Made by a program: the position numbers and the translations under genes. Below the pieces are notes generated by a model, which was given only the letters and a program-made list of their open reading frames with translations, had not been told where the DNA came from and did no database searches. DNA of 43,172 nt from contig JABBOE010000007.1 of NCBI GenBank assembly GCA_019351955.1, positions 1-43,172 of the forward strand, read 5' to 3'. This DNA comes from Pseudomonadota bacterium. GTDB taxonomy: Bacteria > Pseudomonadota > Gammaproteobacteria > Burkholderiales > Burkholderiaceae_C. The first letter of the stretch is position 1. Every line of letters begins with the position of its first letter. Below, piece after piece: positions 25,203 to 35,626 of the stretch.

Positions 25203-25565
25203 ATGAACATCGCCTTAATTGCCCACGATGCAAGGAAGGACGCAATCGTCACGTTGGCCAAAACCTTCGCACCACAGTTGCGCAAGCATTTGCTGCTCGC
25301 GACCGGAACCACTGGATGCAGGCTACATGAAGAGGTCGGACTCGATGTCGAATGCTTGCTCAGCGGGCCGTTCGGCGGCGACTTGCAGATTGGGGCTCGG
25401 CTCGCCCAAGGAATGGTCGACTTGGTTGTCTTCCTACGCGACCCGATGACGGCACAGCCCCATGAACCCGATATCAATGCCCTTCTGCGCGCTTGCGATG
25501 TTCACAACGTTCCCTGCGCGACCAACAATGCGACGGCGAGTTTGCTACTGAGTCACCTCGCTTAG
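25203..25565 (+). CDS. mgsA: Methylglyoxal synthase
   Basis: 120 residues; converts dihydroxyacetone phosphate to methylglyoxal and phosphate. Family motifs are ALIAHDARK at the N-terminus, LLATGTTG, the [12 protein letters not shown] box with the catalytic Asp, and [12 protein letters not shown] with the His and second Asp, then [11 protein letters not shown]. The protein is shorter than the roughly 150-residue E. coli enzyme at both ends, but the core is complete. It starts 125 bases after the symporter fusion gene, on the same strand, and may be cotranscribed with it. In this setting it could act as a relief valve when sugar phosphates accumulate. The start is ATG 25203. Confidence 0.92.
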   Translation: MNIALIAHDARKDAIVTLAKTFAPQLRKHLLLATGTTGCRLHEEVGLDVECLLSGPFGGDLQIGARLAQGMVDLVVFLRDPMTAQPHEPDINALLRACDVHNVPCATNNATASLLLSHLA

Positions 25566-26008
25566 CTCACCGCGTTTTCATGTGTGGCGCGAACCGCTGA
25601 GCCGATAATCGCCAACGGCTAAATTTTGCGACCCCAATAATGGACGTCCCGACGCGGCTCGCTGCTGTGCCGCGCGGGCCCAAGCGCCGGATGCGCCCGC
25701 GCCGGACCCAGCCAGCGTCGGAACGATCCGAAGTCACGCCCCCGCAGACCACGGGCAGTCCGGATGGCAGCAATGCCGTTCAGCTCGGGGCGCTGACGTG
25801 GGAAACGCCGCCTCAACACATCGTGTTTGGCGGTGGGAGCGTTTATCCGCTCACCATGCGACGGCGTAAGCGGTTACATGCGCCGGCCTATGCTGGGCAC
25901 AGCGCAATAGCCAAGACACAGACGCATATGCGGTGATCCGGTTGGGCCGTTCTGGTGATCAGGCGCCAGCCCACGCCTGCCTTCGCGTCGGCACTCAGGT
26001 GGTGCTAA
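25566..26008. other. Gap between mgsA and eda
   Basis: 443 bases with no recognisable gene. mgsA and eda converge here. A GC-rich inverted repeat (25672-25679 with 25695-25702, 8 bp) is present, without a T-run. Short open frames on both strands have no recognisable similarity. Confidence 0.5.
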
Positions 26009-26644
26009 CTATAGGGTGGGAGCCGTCCGCATCGCCGCCGCAGCTTGGGCCAAGCGCGTGATCCGCAACCAATCGCGATTTTCAACTGCATCGTCCGGAA
26101 CCAGCCATGACCCGCCGACGCAAACAACGTTCGGCAATGCGAGATAGTCCAACGCATTTTCCGGATTGATTCCGCCCGTCGGACAAAACCGAAGATCGGG
26201 AAAGGGTCCATAAAGCGCCTTCAACAATGAGCGTCCCCCAATTGCTTCCGCAGGAAAGAGCTTCTGCACTGAAAATCCCTCGTCGTGTGCACGCAACGCT
26301 TCGGTAGCGGTGCCGACTCCAGGAAGAAAGGGCAAGTTCGCACTTCGCGCCGCTGAAGCAACTTCAGACGTCAAACCCGGACTCACGCCAAATTGGGCGC
26401 CGGCGTCAACGGCTCGTTCCCACTGTGCACGATTGAGGACTGTGCCCGCCCCAACGATGGCATCCGGAACCGCGTCGCGTATGAACCGAATGGCCGCAAA
26501 GGCGGCGGATGTTCGAAGCGTAACTTCCAGGGTTCGGATGCCTCCCGAGGTGAGTGCCATGGCTAGATCCACCGCGTACGCGGCGTCTCGCACCACGATG
26601 ACAGGCATCACTGGTCCTTCAAGCAGAAGTTCGAGGGCGTTCAT
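26009..26644 (-). CDS. eda: KDPG aldolase (2-dehydro-3-deoxy-phosphogluconate aldolase)
   Basis: 211 residues, normal for the family. It splits 2-keto-3-deoxy-6-phosphogluconate into pyruvate and glyceraldehyde 3-phosphate, the last dedicated step of the Entner-Doudoroff pathway. The catalytic Glu40 lies in RTLEVTLRT and the Schiff-base Lys128 in FSVQKLFPAE; VGAGTVL and CPTGGI, typical of the trimeric class I aldolases, are present. It starts three bases after the edd stop, so both are translated from one message. Confidence 0.96.
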   Translation of the reverse strand: MNALELLLEGPVMPVIVVRDAAYAVDLAMALTSGGIRTLEVTLRTSAAFAAIRFIRDAVPDAIVGAGTVLNRAQWERAVDAGAQFGVSPGLTSEVASAARSANLPFLPGVGTATEALRAHDEGFSVQKLFPAEAIGGRSLLKALYGPFPDLRFCPTGGINPENALDYLALPNVVCVGGSWLVPDDAVENRDWLRITRLAQAAAAMRTAPTL

Positions 26645-26647
26645 GAT

Positions 26648-28486
26648 TTAGGAAGAACTCCATTGCGGATGTTGGAAACACGCGGCACCCTGCTCGGCGC
26701 CATCGGCGTTGGCGCGAAAGACCGAGAACAATTCGCGGCCTACACCGTATTGATTCGAGGACAGGTCAACCGACTCGGGTTGACGAGCATCCCAATCATC
26801 CGGCGCCACCAGTGCCTGAAGGATGCCACGCTCGGCATCGACCATGATCAGATCGCCTGTACGAACCTTGGCCAGGGCTCCTCCGCTGGCGGCTTCAGGC
26901 GTGACATGAATCGCCGCAGGAACTTTGCCTGACGCACCGGACATGCGCCCGTCGGTCACCAGCGCAACCTTGAACCCTCGTTCCTGCAAAACGGCTAACG
27001 TGGGCGTGAGCTTATGAAGCTCAGGCATGCCGTTGGCCCTTGGCCCCTGAAAGCGAATCACGGCCACCATATCTCGCTCCAGCTCGCCGCGCTTGAAAGC
27101 GTCCAAAAGATCGTTCTGGTGATCGAACACACGAGCCAATGCCATGACCACACGATGCTCGGGCTTAACCGCGGAGACCTTGATGATCGCGCGGCCAAGG
27201 TTTCCCGTCATCAATCGCAGCCCACCATCCGGAGCAAACGGATCCTGGTAACTGCGCACCACATCGGCGTCCATCGATGTTGCAGGCGCATCGCGCCACC
27301 GAATCTGCTCGCCATCAAGGTACGGTTCCTGGGTGTAGCGATCGATGCCCGGACCAACGACTGTATTGACCTCCGCATGCAGCAGTCCACCCTGCAGCAA
27401 CTGCCGGATGACGAAGCCCATCCCACCTGCAGCCTGAAAATGATTGATGTCTGCCTGACCATTCGGGTATACACGTGTGAGTGTCGGCACCACCTTCGAG
27501 AGATCATCAAAGTCAGTCCAATTGATTTCGATGCCCGCGGCACGTGCAATCGCGACGAGATGAATGGTGTGATTCGTCGATCCCCCCGTTGCCAGCAGGC
27601 CGACGATACCGTTGACGATTGAGCGCTCGTCAAGCATTTCGCCAATTGGAGTGAAAGACTCGCCTTCAGCCGAGATCGCTACGGCACGCCGCGCGGCAGC
27701 TTCTGTCAGTGCGCCACGCAAAGCCGTGTCGGGGTTCACGAAAGCCGATCCGGGTAGATGCAATCCCATGATCTCCATGAGCATCTGATTGGAGTTGGCG
27801 GTGCCGTAAAAGGTACAGGTCCCGGGCCCGTGGTAAGACTTGGATTCGGCCTCCAGCAGCTCTTCTCGCCCGACCTTGCCCTCCGCGTAGAGCTGCCGAA
27901 TTCGCGCTTTATCGCTGTTGGGCATGCCGGTCGTCATGGGTCCGGCGGGGAGAAAAATGGCAGGCAGATGACCAAACGTCAATGCGCCGATCAAAAGACC
28001 CGGAACAATCTTGTCGCAGACTCCCAGATAGAGTGCAGCGTCGAACATCTGGTGGCTCAGGGCCACGGCCGTTGCCATCGCAATGACATCACGTGAGAAC
28101 AGCGACAACTCCATTCCCGCTTGCCCTTGAGTCACGCCATCGCACATCGCGGGCACACCGCCCGCAAACTGCGCCGTCGCACCCACCGCATTTGCTGCCT
28201 GCTTGATCAGCGATGGAAATCCGCCGAGAGGCTGGTGGGCTGAGAGCATGTCGTTGTAAGCCGAAACAATGGCAAGATTTGGACGTGCTGCAGTCTTAAC
28301 TTCCTTCAGCATGATTTTGTCCCCTGCCGGCATAGCCGCCATCGCGTGCGCCAAGTTCGTGCAGGACAGAAGGCTGCGCTCGACCTTGGTGCCAATCGCC
28401 GTTTTGACTCCTTCGAGATAAGCGGCTCGACGATTGCGGCTGCGCTCCGTGATGCGCGCCGTGACCTGGCTGAGAACGGGATGCAT
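26648..28486 (-). CDS. edd: 6-phosphogluconate dehydratase
   Basis: 612 residues; dehydrates 6-phosphogluconate to KDPG. It belongs to the IlvD/Edd family, with the conserved Cys-containing motifs [17 protein letters not shown] and [13 protein letters not shown] that hold the 4Fe-4S cluster. The start at 28484-28486 ([17 protein letters not shown]) matches the usual Edd N-terminus, which in E. coli begins MNPQLLRVTNRIIERSR; an upstream in-frame codon adds 11 unlikely residues. It is divergent from zwf, with a 281-base shared regulatory region. Confidence 0.96.
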   Translation of the reverse strand: MHPVLSQVTARITERSRNRRAAYLEGVKTAIGTKVERSLLSCTNLAHAMAAMPAGDKIMLKEVKTAARPNLAIVSAYNDMLSAHQPLGGFPSLIKQAANAVGATAQFAGGVPAMCDGVTQGQAGMELSLFSRDVIAMATAVALSHQMFDAALYLGVCDKIVPGLLIGALTFGHLPAIFLPAGPMTTGMPNSDKARIRQLYAEGKVGREELLEAESKSYHGPGTCTFYGTANSNQMLMEIMGLHLPGSAFVNPDTALRGALTEAAARRAVAISAEGESFTPIGEMLDERSIVNGIVGLLATGGSTNHTIHLVAIARAAGIEINWTDFDDLSKVVPTLTRVYPNGQADINHFQAAGGMGFVIRQLLQGGLLHAEVNTVVGPGIDRYTQEPYLDGEQIRWRDAPATSMDADVVRSYQDPFAPDGGLRLMTGNLGRAIIKVSAVKPEHRVVMALARVFDHQNDLLDAFKRGELERDMVAVIRFQGPRANGMPELHKLTPTLAVLQERGFKVALVTDGRMSGASGKVPAAIHVTPEAASGGALAKVRTGDLIMVDAERGILQALVAPDDWDARQPESVDLSSNQYGVGRELFSVFRANADGAEQGAACFQHPQWSSS

Positions 28487-28695
28487 AGGGTGTCCTGAAC
28501 GATGGTTTGGCGATCTCATAAATGAAAGATCATTACTTTTTGCATTCTATCAGTGTGCGCGCCGACGGTCGATCGAGATCAACTATTTTTGAAATCTTAT
28601 TTTTTGTTTATTTTTCATTATGTTAGAAACGCTCTCCGAACATCTATCTGTCGACGCCTTTGCCAAGCACCCTAGGAAACCTTAAACCCGCCATG

Positions 28696-28725
28696 TTGAC
28701 TAGATGTAGCTTTACTACATACACT
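28696..28725 (+). promoter_or_regulatory. Predicted zwf promoter
   Basis: TTGACT (28696-28701) and TACACT (28720-28725) with an 18-base spacer resemble a sigma-70 promoter, 43 bases before the zwf ATG. The HexR-like site occupies the spacer. Confidence 0.5.
28704..28720. promoter_or_regulatory. HexR-type operator in the zwf/edd intergenic region
   Basis: ATGTAGCTTTACTACAT is an inverted repeat (TGTAG, 5-base spacer, CTACA) that fits the known HexR consensus TGTARTWWWAYTACA with one difference. It sits between the predicted -35 and -10 of zwf. hexR itself is encoded four genes downstream. One site could serve both zwf and the divergent edd-eda. Confidence 0.75.
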
Positions 28726-28767
28726 ATGCGCTAACCTTCTTGTCGACAACCCCCTTATGAGCTCCCC

Positions 28768-30228
28768 ATGACGACGACGCCTCCCTTTGACATGATTCTG
28801 TTCGGCGGCACGGGAGATCTGGTCATGCGCAAGCTTCTGCCGGCGCTGTATCAGGCGCATAAGGCAGGGGCGCTCCACCCCGAGGGGCGCATTCTGGCTC
28901 TTGGGCGCAAAGACTTCGAGCGAGAAGCCTACGTTGCTCAAGTCGAATCGCAATCGCGCCCACACGTCGGGACGGATTGGGTTGCTGATGCGTGGAACAC
29001 CTTCATCGATCGCATCAGCTATCTGAAACTTGACGCGGAGCATCCGCAGGACTTCGCGGCCTTAGCCCAATTCCCGGTCCACGACCCACACCGCGTGACG
29101 GTGTGCTACCTCGCCACCGCCCCACAACTGTTTGCGGGAATTTGCGAGCAACTTGCCCGTGTTGGGCTGAATCACCCTGGGGTCCGAGTCGTTCTGGAGA
29201 AGCCATTGGGCCATGATTTGGCCTCATCGAATGCCATCAACGCTGCTGTGGCCCAATACTTTGACGAAAATCAGCTGTACCGGATCGACCACTACCTCGG
29301 CAAGGAATCTGTCCAAAACCTGATGGCCATTCGCTTCGGCAACGTTCTGTTCGAACCTCTCTGGCGCCGCGACTGGGTGGACAACGTCCAGATCACAATC
29401 GCTGAAGAGTTGGGAGTTGAAGGACGGGGTGACTTCTACGACAAGACAGGGGCTCTTCGCGACATGATGCAGAACCACCTTCTGCAGTTGCTGTGCATGG
29501 TCGCCATGGAGCCGCCCGCCAGCCTCGAGGCAAACGCGATTCGCGACGAGAAGCTCAAGGTTCTCAAGGCACTCAAGCCCTTTAGTGAATCCGATGTCGT
29601 ACGCAAGACAGTGCGCGGTCAGTACCGGTCCGGCGCCGTCGATGGCAAGCCGGTCGTCGGCTATCTCCAAGAGCCCAATATTCCGCCGGGGAGCGTCACG
29701 GAGACCTTCGTGGCCGTGAAAGCGGAGATTGCGAACTGGCGGTGGTCAGGCGTCCCATTCTTTCTGCGCACGGGCAAACGCATGCAGGAGAGACTCGCCG
29801 AGATCGTCATCAACTTCCGTGGTGTGCCGCTATCCCTGTTTGCGGGACCCGACCCCCAGCGCGTTGCCAACAGGCTGGTCATTCGCCTGCAACCGGACGA
29901 AAGCATCCGCCTGCATTTTCTCGCCAAGGAGGCAGGCGATGGAATGCGGCTTCAGCCGACATTTCTCAATCTGGATTTCGAGTCTACATCCCGAACGCGC
30001 CGAGCCGATGCCTACGAGCGCTTACTCCTTGACGTAATCCGCGGCCATTTGGGGTTGTTCATGCGCCGCGACGAACTCGCTGAGGCGTGGCGCTGGGTCG
30101 AGCCGATTCTTGAAAGCTGGGCTCGCAGCAACGAAGCTCCGAAGTCCTATACAGCGGGCACATGGGGTCCAGCCGCCTCCAGCGCCCTTTTGTCGCGTGA
30201 TGGAGTCTCCTGGCACGAGGAGTTGTAA
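28768..30228 (+). CDS. zwf: Glucose-6-phosphate 1-dehydrogenase
   Basis: 486 residues; oxidises glucose 6-phosphate to 6-phosphogluconolactone with NAD(P)+. The nucleotide-binding GGTGDLVMRKLLPALY lies at the N-terminus, the active-site RIDHYLGKE near residue 175, and VLEKPLGHD before it. It is the first gene of zwf-pgl-glk-hexR-pgi. Start ATG 28768 is close to the conserved FGGTGDL. The gnd gene is not in this window, so flow here is towards Edd. Confidence 0.96.
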   Translation: MTTTPPFDMILFGGTGDLVMRKLLPALYQAHKAGALHPEGRILALGRKDFEREAYVAQVESQSRPHVGTDWVADAWNTFIDRISYLKLDAEHPQDFAALAQFPVHDPHRVTVCYLATAPQLFAGICEQLARVGLNHPGVRVVLEKPLGHDLASSNAINAAVAQYFDENQLYRIDHYLGKESVQNLMAIRFGNVLFEPLWRRDWVDNVQITIAEELGVEGRGDFYDKTGALRDMMQNHLLQLLCMVAMEPPASLEANAIRDEKLKVLKALKPFSESDVVRKTVRGQYRSGAVDGKPVVGYLQEPNIPPGSVTETFVAVKAEIANWRWSGVPFFLRTGKRMQERLAEIVINFRGVPLSLFAGPDPQRVANRLVIRLQPDESIRLHFLAKEAGDGMRLQPTFLNLDFESTSRTRRADAYERLLLDVIRGHLGLFMRRDELAEAWRWVEPILESWARSNEAPKSYTAGTWGPAASSALLSRDGVSWHEEL

Positions 30229-30232
30229 GCCG

Positions 30233-30907
30233 ATGCTTATGGAGTATCCCGATGATGAGAGCCTTGTGCGAAGCATGGTCGATTGCATTGCATCGAATCT
30301 TGCCAACACGATTGCTGCCCAGGGGCATGCTGTATTGGCTGTATCCGGGGGCCGTTCGCCAATCTCGCTTTTTCATGCGTTATCCGAGACGCCAATCGAC
30401 TGGCCACGAATTCTCGTCACCTTGGTGGACGAACGCTTTGTTCCGACCGATCACGACGACAGCAACGAGAATCTTGTGCGTCGGCATCTGCTCAAGGCTC
30501 GCGCAGCGAAGGCGCCTTTTCGGGGCCTCGTCACGCATCCAGGAGACCTCATGAGCTGCGTGCTCCAAGCCAACGTCCAGGCACAGCCCATTAGCGTGGC
30601 CGTGCTCGGCATGGGCGAGGACGGCCATACGGCGTCGTTGTTTCCCCATGCGCCTGAGCTTCCACTCGGCCTCGATCCGCACAACCCGAATGCTTATATG
30701 GCGGTCACCCCAACGACAGCACCACATTTGCGTATCAGTCTGACTCTGGCCGCGCTTCTCAAAGCCCGCCACCTGCTCGTCGCACTCAGCGGCAAGCGCA
30801 AGCGTGAGATCTTTGATCAAGCCTGTTTGGCACCTACCGCAAGCCTTCCCATCAGCCTGCTGATTCATCAGACCCTGACACCCTTCGATGCCTACTGGAC
30901 TCGATAA
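30233..30907 (+). CDS. pgl: 6-phosphogluconolactonase
   Basis: 224 residues of the DevB/SOL type; hydrolyses 6-phosphogluconolactone. Motifs are LAVSGGRSP near residue 36, LVDERFVPTDHDDSNE and GMGEDGHTASLFP, the typical lactonase boxes. ATG 30233 is chosen because GAGGAG lies about 10 bases upstream and it follows the zwf stop by four bases; longer frames would overlap zwf. Its end overlaps glk by 20 bases. Confidence 0.94.
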   Translation: MLMEYPDDESLVRSMVDCIASNLANTIAAQGHAVLAVSGGRSPISLFHALSETPIDWPRILVTLVDERFVPTDHDDSNENLVRRHLLKARAAKAPFRGLVTHPGDLMSCVLQANVQAQPISVAVLGMGEDGHTASLFPHAPELPLGLDPHNPNAYMAVTPTTAPHLRISLTLAALLKARHLLVALSGKRKREIFDQACLAPTASLPISLLIHQTLTPFDAYWTR

Positions 30908-31877
30908 TCGTTACCCCCGCCTGCTCGCCGATATCGGCGGAACCAATGCACGTTTTGCCCTCCAGACTGAACGCGGCCTGACGGACATCCGGGTTATGGC
31001 CTGTGCCGAGCATCCGACCTTCGACGCGGCGGTGCGCAGTTATCTCGCCGCGGTCGGAACGCCTGCGGTGCGACACGCGGCCATTGGCATTGCTAACCCG
31101 GTGCACGGCGACTGGGTTCAGATGACAAACCATGATTGGGCCTTCTCGATTGAAGCGACCCGGAAAGCGATGGGGCTTTCAACCCTCTTGGTGATGAACG
31201 ACTTCACGGCTCTCGCCCTGTCTCTCCCCCACCTTTCGCAAAAGGATCTGGTCCAGGTTGGTGGCACAGCAAGCGAGCCGAACGCCGCCATAGGTTTGCT
31301 TGGAGCAGGAACGGGGCTTGGCATTTCTGGGCTCATTCCTGCATCGGGAGGGGCCGTGGGCGCGCTGACTGGCGAGGGGGGCCACGTCAGCTTCACTCCC
31401 TTCGACGAGCAAGAGATTGACCTCTGGCGTTTCGCGCATGCCCGTCACGGGCACGTGTCGGCTGAACGAATTCTGTCTGGGCCCGGCCTGCAACTCATCC
31501 ACGAATGGCTTAGCACGCGCGCGGGTCGTTCCTTTCAGCCTCTACCTGCGGCAGAAATCAGCCGACGCGGGCTTGAAGGGCACGATGCCCTGTGCCGCGA
31601 TGCGATTGACATGTTCTGTGGCGCGCTCGGCACAGTTGCCGGGGATCTTGCGCTGATCCTCGGCGCGAGAGGTGGAGTGTATGTCGGCGGAGGCATTGTC
31701 CCGAAGTTCGGCGAGTATTTTGCGAGCTCTCCATTTCGGAGTCGCTTCCAAAGCAAGGGCAGATTCTCGAAGTATCTTGCCGCCATCCCCGCTTTCGTGA
31801 TCACAAGCGCATGGCCGTCCTTGATCGGGGCAGCAAGTGCCCTTGACGAACACCTGGAGCGCACCGCGCATGCTTGA
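30888..31877 (+). CDS. glk: Glucokinase
   Basis: 329 residues of the bacterial Glk (PF02685) group; phosphorylates glucose from beta-glucan breakdown. LLADIGGTNARFAL forms the ATP phosphate loop, VMNDFTALA carries the catalytic Asp, and GLLGAGTGLG and TGEGGHVSF follow. It overlaps pgl by 20 bases and hexR by 8, so translation is coupled. Start ATG 30888 precedes the conserved motif by 14 residues. Confidence 0.95.
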   Translation: MPTGLDNRYPRLLADIGGTNARFALQTERGLTDIRVMACAEHPTFDAAVRSYLAAVGTPAVRHAAIGIANPVHGDWVQMTNHDWAFSIEATRKAMGLSTLLVMNDFTALALSLPHLSQKDLVQVGGTASEPNAAIGLLGAGTGLGISGLIPASGGAVGALTGEGGHVSFTPFDEQEIDLWRFAHARHGHVSAERILSGPGLQLIHEWLSTRAGRSFQPLPAAEISRRGLEGHDALCRDAIDMFCGALGTVAGDLALILGARGGVYVGGGIVPKFGEYFASSPFRSRFQSKGRFSKYLAAIPAFVITSAWPSLIGAASALDEHLERTAHA

Positions 31878-32712
31878 TCGCATCCGCAATCAATACACGC
31901 AACTTACGCCGGCTGAACGCAAAGTGGCTGATATCGTGCTCCAACAGCCGAACGAGTTTGTGCAAGCAGCGGTTGCCGACATCGCTCGCAAGGCTGGAGT
32001 GAGCCAACCAACGGTCATCCGCTTCTCTCGCTCAGTCGGATGCTCCGGCCTTCAGGATCTGAAACTCAAATTGGCGGGTAGCCTTGTCAGCGGCGTGCCC
32101 TATGTTCACGCAAACGTGCGGCCCGAAGATACGATTCCGGAAATTTCGGCCAAGGTCTTCGACAACGCGATCTCGGCATTGCTCAAATGCCGCAACGAAG
32201 TCAGCCCCCAAAGCCTGGAATATGCCATCAGCCTGATGGCGAGCGCGCGACGCGTCGAATTCCATGGCCTTGGCAATTCGGGCATCATTGCCGCCGATGC
32301 CCAGCATAAATTCTTTCGGTTTGACATCCCCTCCGTGGCCTACGCGGATCCGCACATCCAGGCGATGGCGGCAACCCTGCTAGGCCCCAGAGACGTTCTG
32401 GTCGCGATTTCCAATTCCGGGCGAACCAATGAGCTTCTTGATTCGGTGAACATTGCTCTTGCCAATGGCTGCAAAGTGGTGGCCATCACCTCCCCCGGAT
32501 CGCCTCTTGCCAAGTTGGCGACTGTTGCACTCCTGGCAGATGCTCGCGAAGACGCGGAAATTTACAGCCCGATGATTTCGCGCATTCTGCACCTGACTCT
32601 CATCGATGTACTCGCCGTTGGCGTCGCACTGCAGCGCGGCCCTGCGCTCATCGAAATCTTGGAAAAGACAAAGCGAAGCTTGAGAAATCGCAGACGGCGC
32701 CTTGACGCCTGA
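31870..32712 (+). CDS. hexR: HexR-type transcriptional regulator (RpiR family)
   Basis: 280 residues with an N-terminal RpiR helix-turn-helix ([24 protein letters not shown], about residues 38-61) and a C-terminal SIS sugar-phosphate-binding domain with [13 protein letters not shown] and [14 protein letters not shown]. In other proteobacteria HexR represses zwf and edd and is released by KDPG; the match to the operator at 28704-28720 supports this here. ATG 31870 overlaps the glk stop by 8 bases. Confidence 0.92.
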   Translation: MLDRIRNQYTQLTPAERKVADIVLQQPNEFVQAAVADIARKAGVSQPTVIRFSRSVGCSGLQDLKLKLAGSLVSGVPYVHANVRPEDTIPEISAKVFDNAISALLKCRNEVSPQSLEYAISLMASARRVEFHGLGNSGIIAADAQHKFFRFDIPSVAYADPHIQAMAATLLGPRDVLVAISNSGRTNELLDSVNIALANGCKVVAITSPGSPLAKLATVALLADAREDAEIYSPMISRILHLTLIDVLAVGVALQRGPALIEILEKTKRSLRNRRRRLDA

Positions 32713-32738
32713 GCAAACCCGGAGCAACGCCGCAACCC

Positions 32739-34397
32739 ATGAATACCTTGTCCCAACTACCCGCTTGGCGTGCCCTATGGAGTCATTTCACGCGCGCACG
32801 TGATTGGCACATGCGCAGTCTGTTCGGGACCGACCCCGATCGCGCGCAGCGCTATTGGATTGAACAAAGCGGGCTGACACTCGATTACTCGAAGAACCGC
32901 ATCACCGACCAGACGCTCACGCTTCTCATCGAGTTGGCTCGGGAAGCGGGTGTGCCGGAACAGATCAACGCGATGTTTCGCGGGGACAAGATCAATACCA
33001 CGGAACATCGCGCAGCGCTGCACATCGCGCTTCGCAATCGTTCCAACACGCCAATCGTGGTTGATGGCGAAGACGTCATGCCGAAGGTCAACGATGTGCT
33101 CGCACGCATGTCGCGCTTTGCGCAGGCGGTGCGCTCGGGCGAATGGCTAGGCTACACAAACCAGCCCATCACGGATATCGTGAACATCGGCATCGGTGGG
33201 TCTGACCTCGGCCCCCTCATGGTTTGCCAAGCGCTGAAGCCGTTTGCGCACCCGCGCCTGAGCATGCATTTCATCTCGAACGTGGACAGCTCCCAGTTGA
33301 AGGAGGTATTGCGTCGGGTGCATTCGGAAACCACCCTCTTCGTCGTGGAATCCAAGACCTTCACCACCCATGAAACGCTCACCAACGCACATACCGCGCG
33401 GGAATGGTTTCTGCATCGGGCGCAAGACGAAGCGACAGTCGCGCGGCATTTTGTAGCCGTGTCCACCAATCAGCAGGCGGTGGCGGATTTCGGCATTGAC
33501 CCGGCAAACATGTTCGAATTCTGGGACTGGGTGGGTGGACGCTTCAGCCTCTGGTCCGCCATAGGATTGCCGATCATGCTTTCCCTCGGCGAGAAGAATT
33601 TCCTGGCCATGCTTGACGGGGCACACAGCATGGATAGCCATTTCCGCACGGCGCCACTTGAGGCCAACATGCCCGTGTTGCTTGCCTTGCTCGGTATCTG
33701 GTACATCAATTTCTTCGGCGCCGGCAGCCACGTCATCACGCCTTACGACCAGTACCTCCATCGCTTTCCCGCCTTCATCCAGCAATTGGACATGGAGTCC
33801 AACGGAAAGCAAACGGCACGTGATGGACAACCCGTCGACTATGAAACCGCGCCAATCATCTGGGGGGACACCGGCATCAATGGGCAACACGCGTTCTTCC
33901 AACTGTTGCATCAGGGCACGCACATTTCGCCCATCGATTTCATTGCCTCCCTCGATCGCCGGAGCTCACTGCCTGGGCACCACGAGATTCTCCTGGCCAA
34001 CATGTTCGCGCAAGGCGAAGCATTTATGCGTGGCAAAGGAGCCGAGGAGGTTCGCCACGAACTGGCAGACCAAGGTCTGAACGCGGAAGAACTCGAAACT
34101 CTTCTGCCTTTCAAGGTCTTTGGCGGAAATCGCCCTTCGAACACGCTGCTGCTGTCCAGACTTGACCCTTTTTGCCTCGGCGCGCTGATTGCCCTGTACG
34201 AACACAAGATTTTTGTGCAAGGAACAATCTGGAACATCAATTCGTTCGATCAATGGGGCGTCGAACTTGGCAAGCGACTGGCAAAGACCATCTTCGATGA
34301 GTTGAGCGGGACGACAGGCGCCTTTATTCACGACGCATCGACCAGTCGACTAATTCAGCTCTACCACGCCTCGAACCGAAGCGCATCGGCGGGCTAG
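32739..34397 (+). CDS. pgi: Glucose-6-phosphate isomerase
   Basis: 552 residues; interconverts glucose 6-phosphate and fructose 6-phosphate. Signatures [12 protein letters not shown], the [13 protein letters not shown] active-site box and [16 protein letters not shown] are present. It follows hexR by 26 bases. With no phosphofructokinase in the window, it may return fructose 6-phosphate to the Entner-Doudoroff route as a cycle, or serve gluconeogenesis. Confidence 0.96.
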   Translation: MNTLSQLPAWRALWSHFTRARDWHMRSLFGTDPDRAQRYWIEQSGLTLDYSKNRITDQTLTLLIELAREAGVPEQINAMFRGDKINTTEHRAALHIALRNRSNTPIVVDGEDVMPKVNDVLARMSRFAQAVRSGEWLGYTNQPITDIVNIGIGGSDLGPLMVCQALKPFAHPRLSMHFISNVDSSQLKEVLRRVHSETTLFVVESKTFTTHETLTNAHTAREWFLHRAQDEATVARHFVAVSTNQQAVADFGIDPANMFEFWDWVGGRFSLWSAIGLPIMLSLGEKNFLAMLDGAHSMDSHFRTAPLEANMPVLLALLGIWYINFFGAGSHVITPYDQYLHRFPAFIQQLDMESNGKQTARDGQPVDYETAPIIWGDTGINGQHAFFQLLHQGTHISPIDFIASLDRRSSLPGHHEILLANMFAQGEAFMRGKGAEEVRHELADQGLNAEELETLLPFKVFGGNRPSNTLLLSRLDPFCLGALIALYEHKIFVQGTIWNINSFDQWGVELGKRLAKTIFDELSGTTGAFIHDASTSRLIQLYHASNRSASAG

Positions 34398-34504
34398 GCG
34401 CCTTGATTGCAGCCTGAGGCGGCGTCAGAGACGACACAACCCGGTTCTCGAACCCAGAGACGCGGGCGGGCCAGTGTCCATTTCGCCGCTCTCATGAACC
34501 AGCA

Positions 34505-35626
34505 TCAAGACAAGCTCGTTACCGGATCGTTATGCAGCTGGAGCGACGACAATGTACCCATCCCACCGCCCTGATTGAGCCTGATCCGAAGCGCCAAATC
34601 CGTACGTGAATCTGCATTGCCCAGCGCCTCGTCGATCGAGATCATGCCGGCATTGAAAAGGTGATAGAGGGAATCGTCGAACGTCTGCATGCCAACGCCA
34701 GTTCCCTGCGCCATAGCCTCCTTGAGTTTGCCCAGAGCGCCCTTCTCGATGACGTCTGCGATATGTGCCGTTTGGAGAAGAAGCTCCACTGCAGGAATGC
34801 GCCCACCGTCCCGTGCATTCAGGAGTCGCTGGGAAATTACCGCGCGAAGGTTCATCGAAAGATCGATAAGAACCTGGCTTCGCTCGCCCTCGGGAAAAAA
34901 GTTCAAGATTCGATTGACCGCCTGATTGGCATTGCTCGCGTGCAACGTGGCCAAGCACAGGTGACCAGTTTCCGCATAGGCTAATGCTTGGCGCATCGTG
35001 TCGAGCTCGCGGATCTCACCGATCAGGATCACATCCGGCGATTGGCGCATGGCATTTTTCAGGGCTGATGCATAGCTCAAGGTGTCGACACCGATCTCGC
35101 GTTGATCAACGATTGACTTCCTGTGCGAGTGGAGGAACTCGATCGGCTCTTCGATGGTCAGAATATGCCCACTGCGCGTCCTGTTGCGGTGATCAATCAT
35201 CGACGCCAGCGTCGTGGTTTTTCCGGAACCCGTCGCCCCAACAACCAACAACAGACCGCGCGGCACCATGACGAGATCCAGGAGTTTCGCCGGCAAATTC
35301 AACTCCCGCACAGTCGGGATGTCGCGGGGCACGAAGCGCACTGCGATTGCCAAGGTGCCCCGCTGCTGGTACACGTTGATCCGAAAGCGACCGACATCGG
35401 GCACGGCATAGCCCAGATTCATTTCCAGCGTGGATTCGAATTCCCTTTGCTGCTGGGCGCTCATGGTCGAATAGGCCACGGCGTGGACGTCCGGAGCGCT
35501 CAATGCCGCTAGCTCAAGTTGAAATGTCTCACCCTGCACCCGAATCGCGGGTGGTGCCCCGACACTCAAGAACATGTCCGACGCATGACGCGTCACCATC
35601 GTGTGCAGCAAGGTTGCTATGTTCAT
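34505..35626 (-). CDS. pilU: Type IV pilus retraction ATPase, PilU-like
   Basis: 373 residues. PilT/PilU family features are an N-terminal PAS-like half, Walker A VVGATGSGKTT at about 129-139, the Asp box TIEEPIEFLH, Walker B DVILIGEIRE and the His box TGHLCLATLHAS. Length and the long C-terminus (about 30 residues after the last helix) fit PilU better than PilT, but no pilT is present next to it for comparison. GGAG precedes ATG by seven bases. It powers pilus retraction and twitching with PilT. It lies 497 bases downstream of the GspE-like ATPase gene. Confidence 0.8.
   Translation of the reverse strand: MNIATLLHTMVTRHASDMFLSVGAPPAIRVQGETFQLELAALSAPDVHAVAYSTMSAQQQREFESTLEMNLGYAVPDVGRFRINVYQQRGTLAIAVRFVPRDIPTVRELNLPAKLLDLVMVPRGLLLVVGATGSGKTTTLASMIDHRNRTRSGHILTIEEPIEFLHSHRKSIVDQREIGVDTLSYASALKNAMRQSPDVILIGEIRELDTMRQALAYAETGHLCLATLHASNANQAVNRILNFFPEGERSQVLIDLSMNLRAVISQRLLNARDGGRIPAVELLLQTAHIADVIEKGALGKLKEAMAQGTGVGMQTFDDSLYHLFNAGMISIDEALGNADSRTDLALRIRLNQGGGMGTLSSLQLHNDPVTSLS

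Noticed and set aside
25672-25702. GC-rich hairpin as terminator between mgsA and eda
   Set aside because: 8-bp stem with a 15-base loop and no T-run, in DNA where such stems arise by chance.
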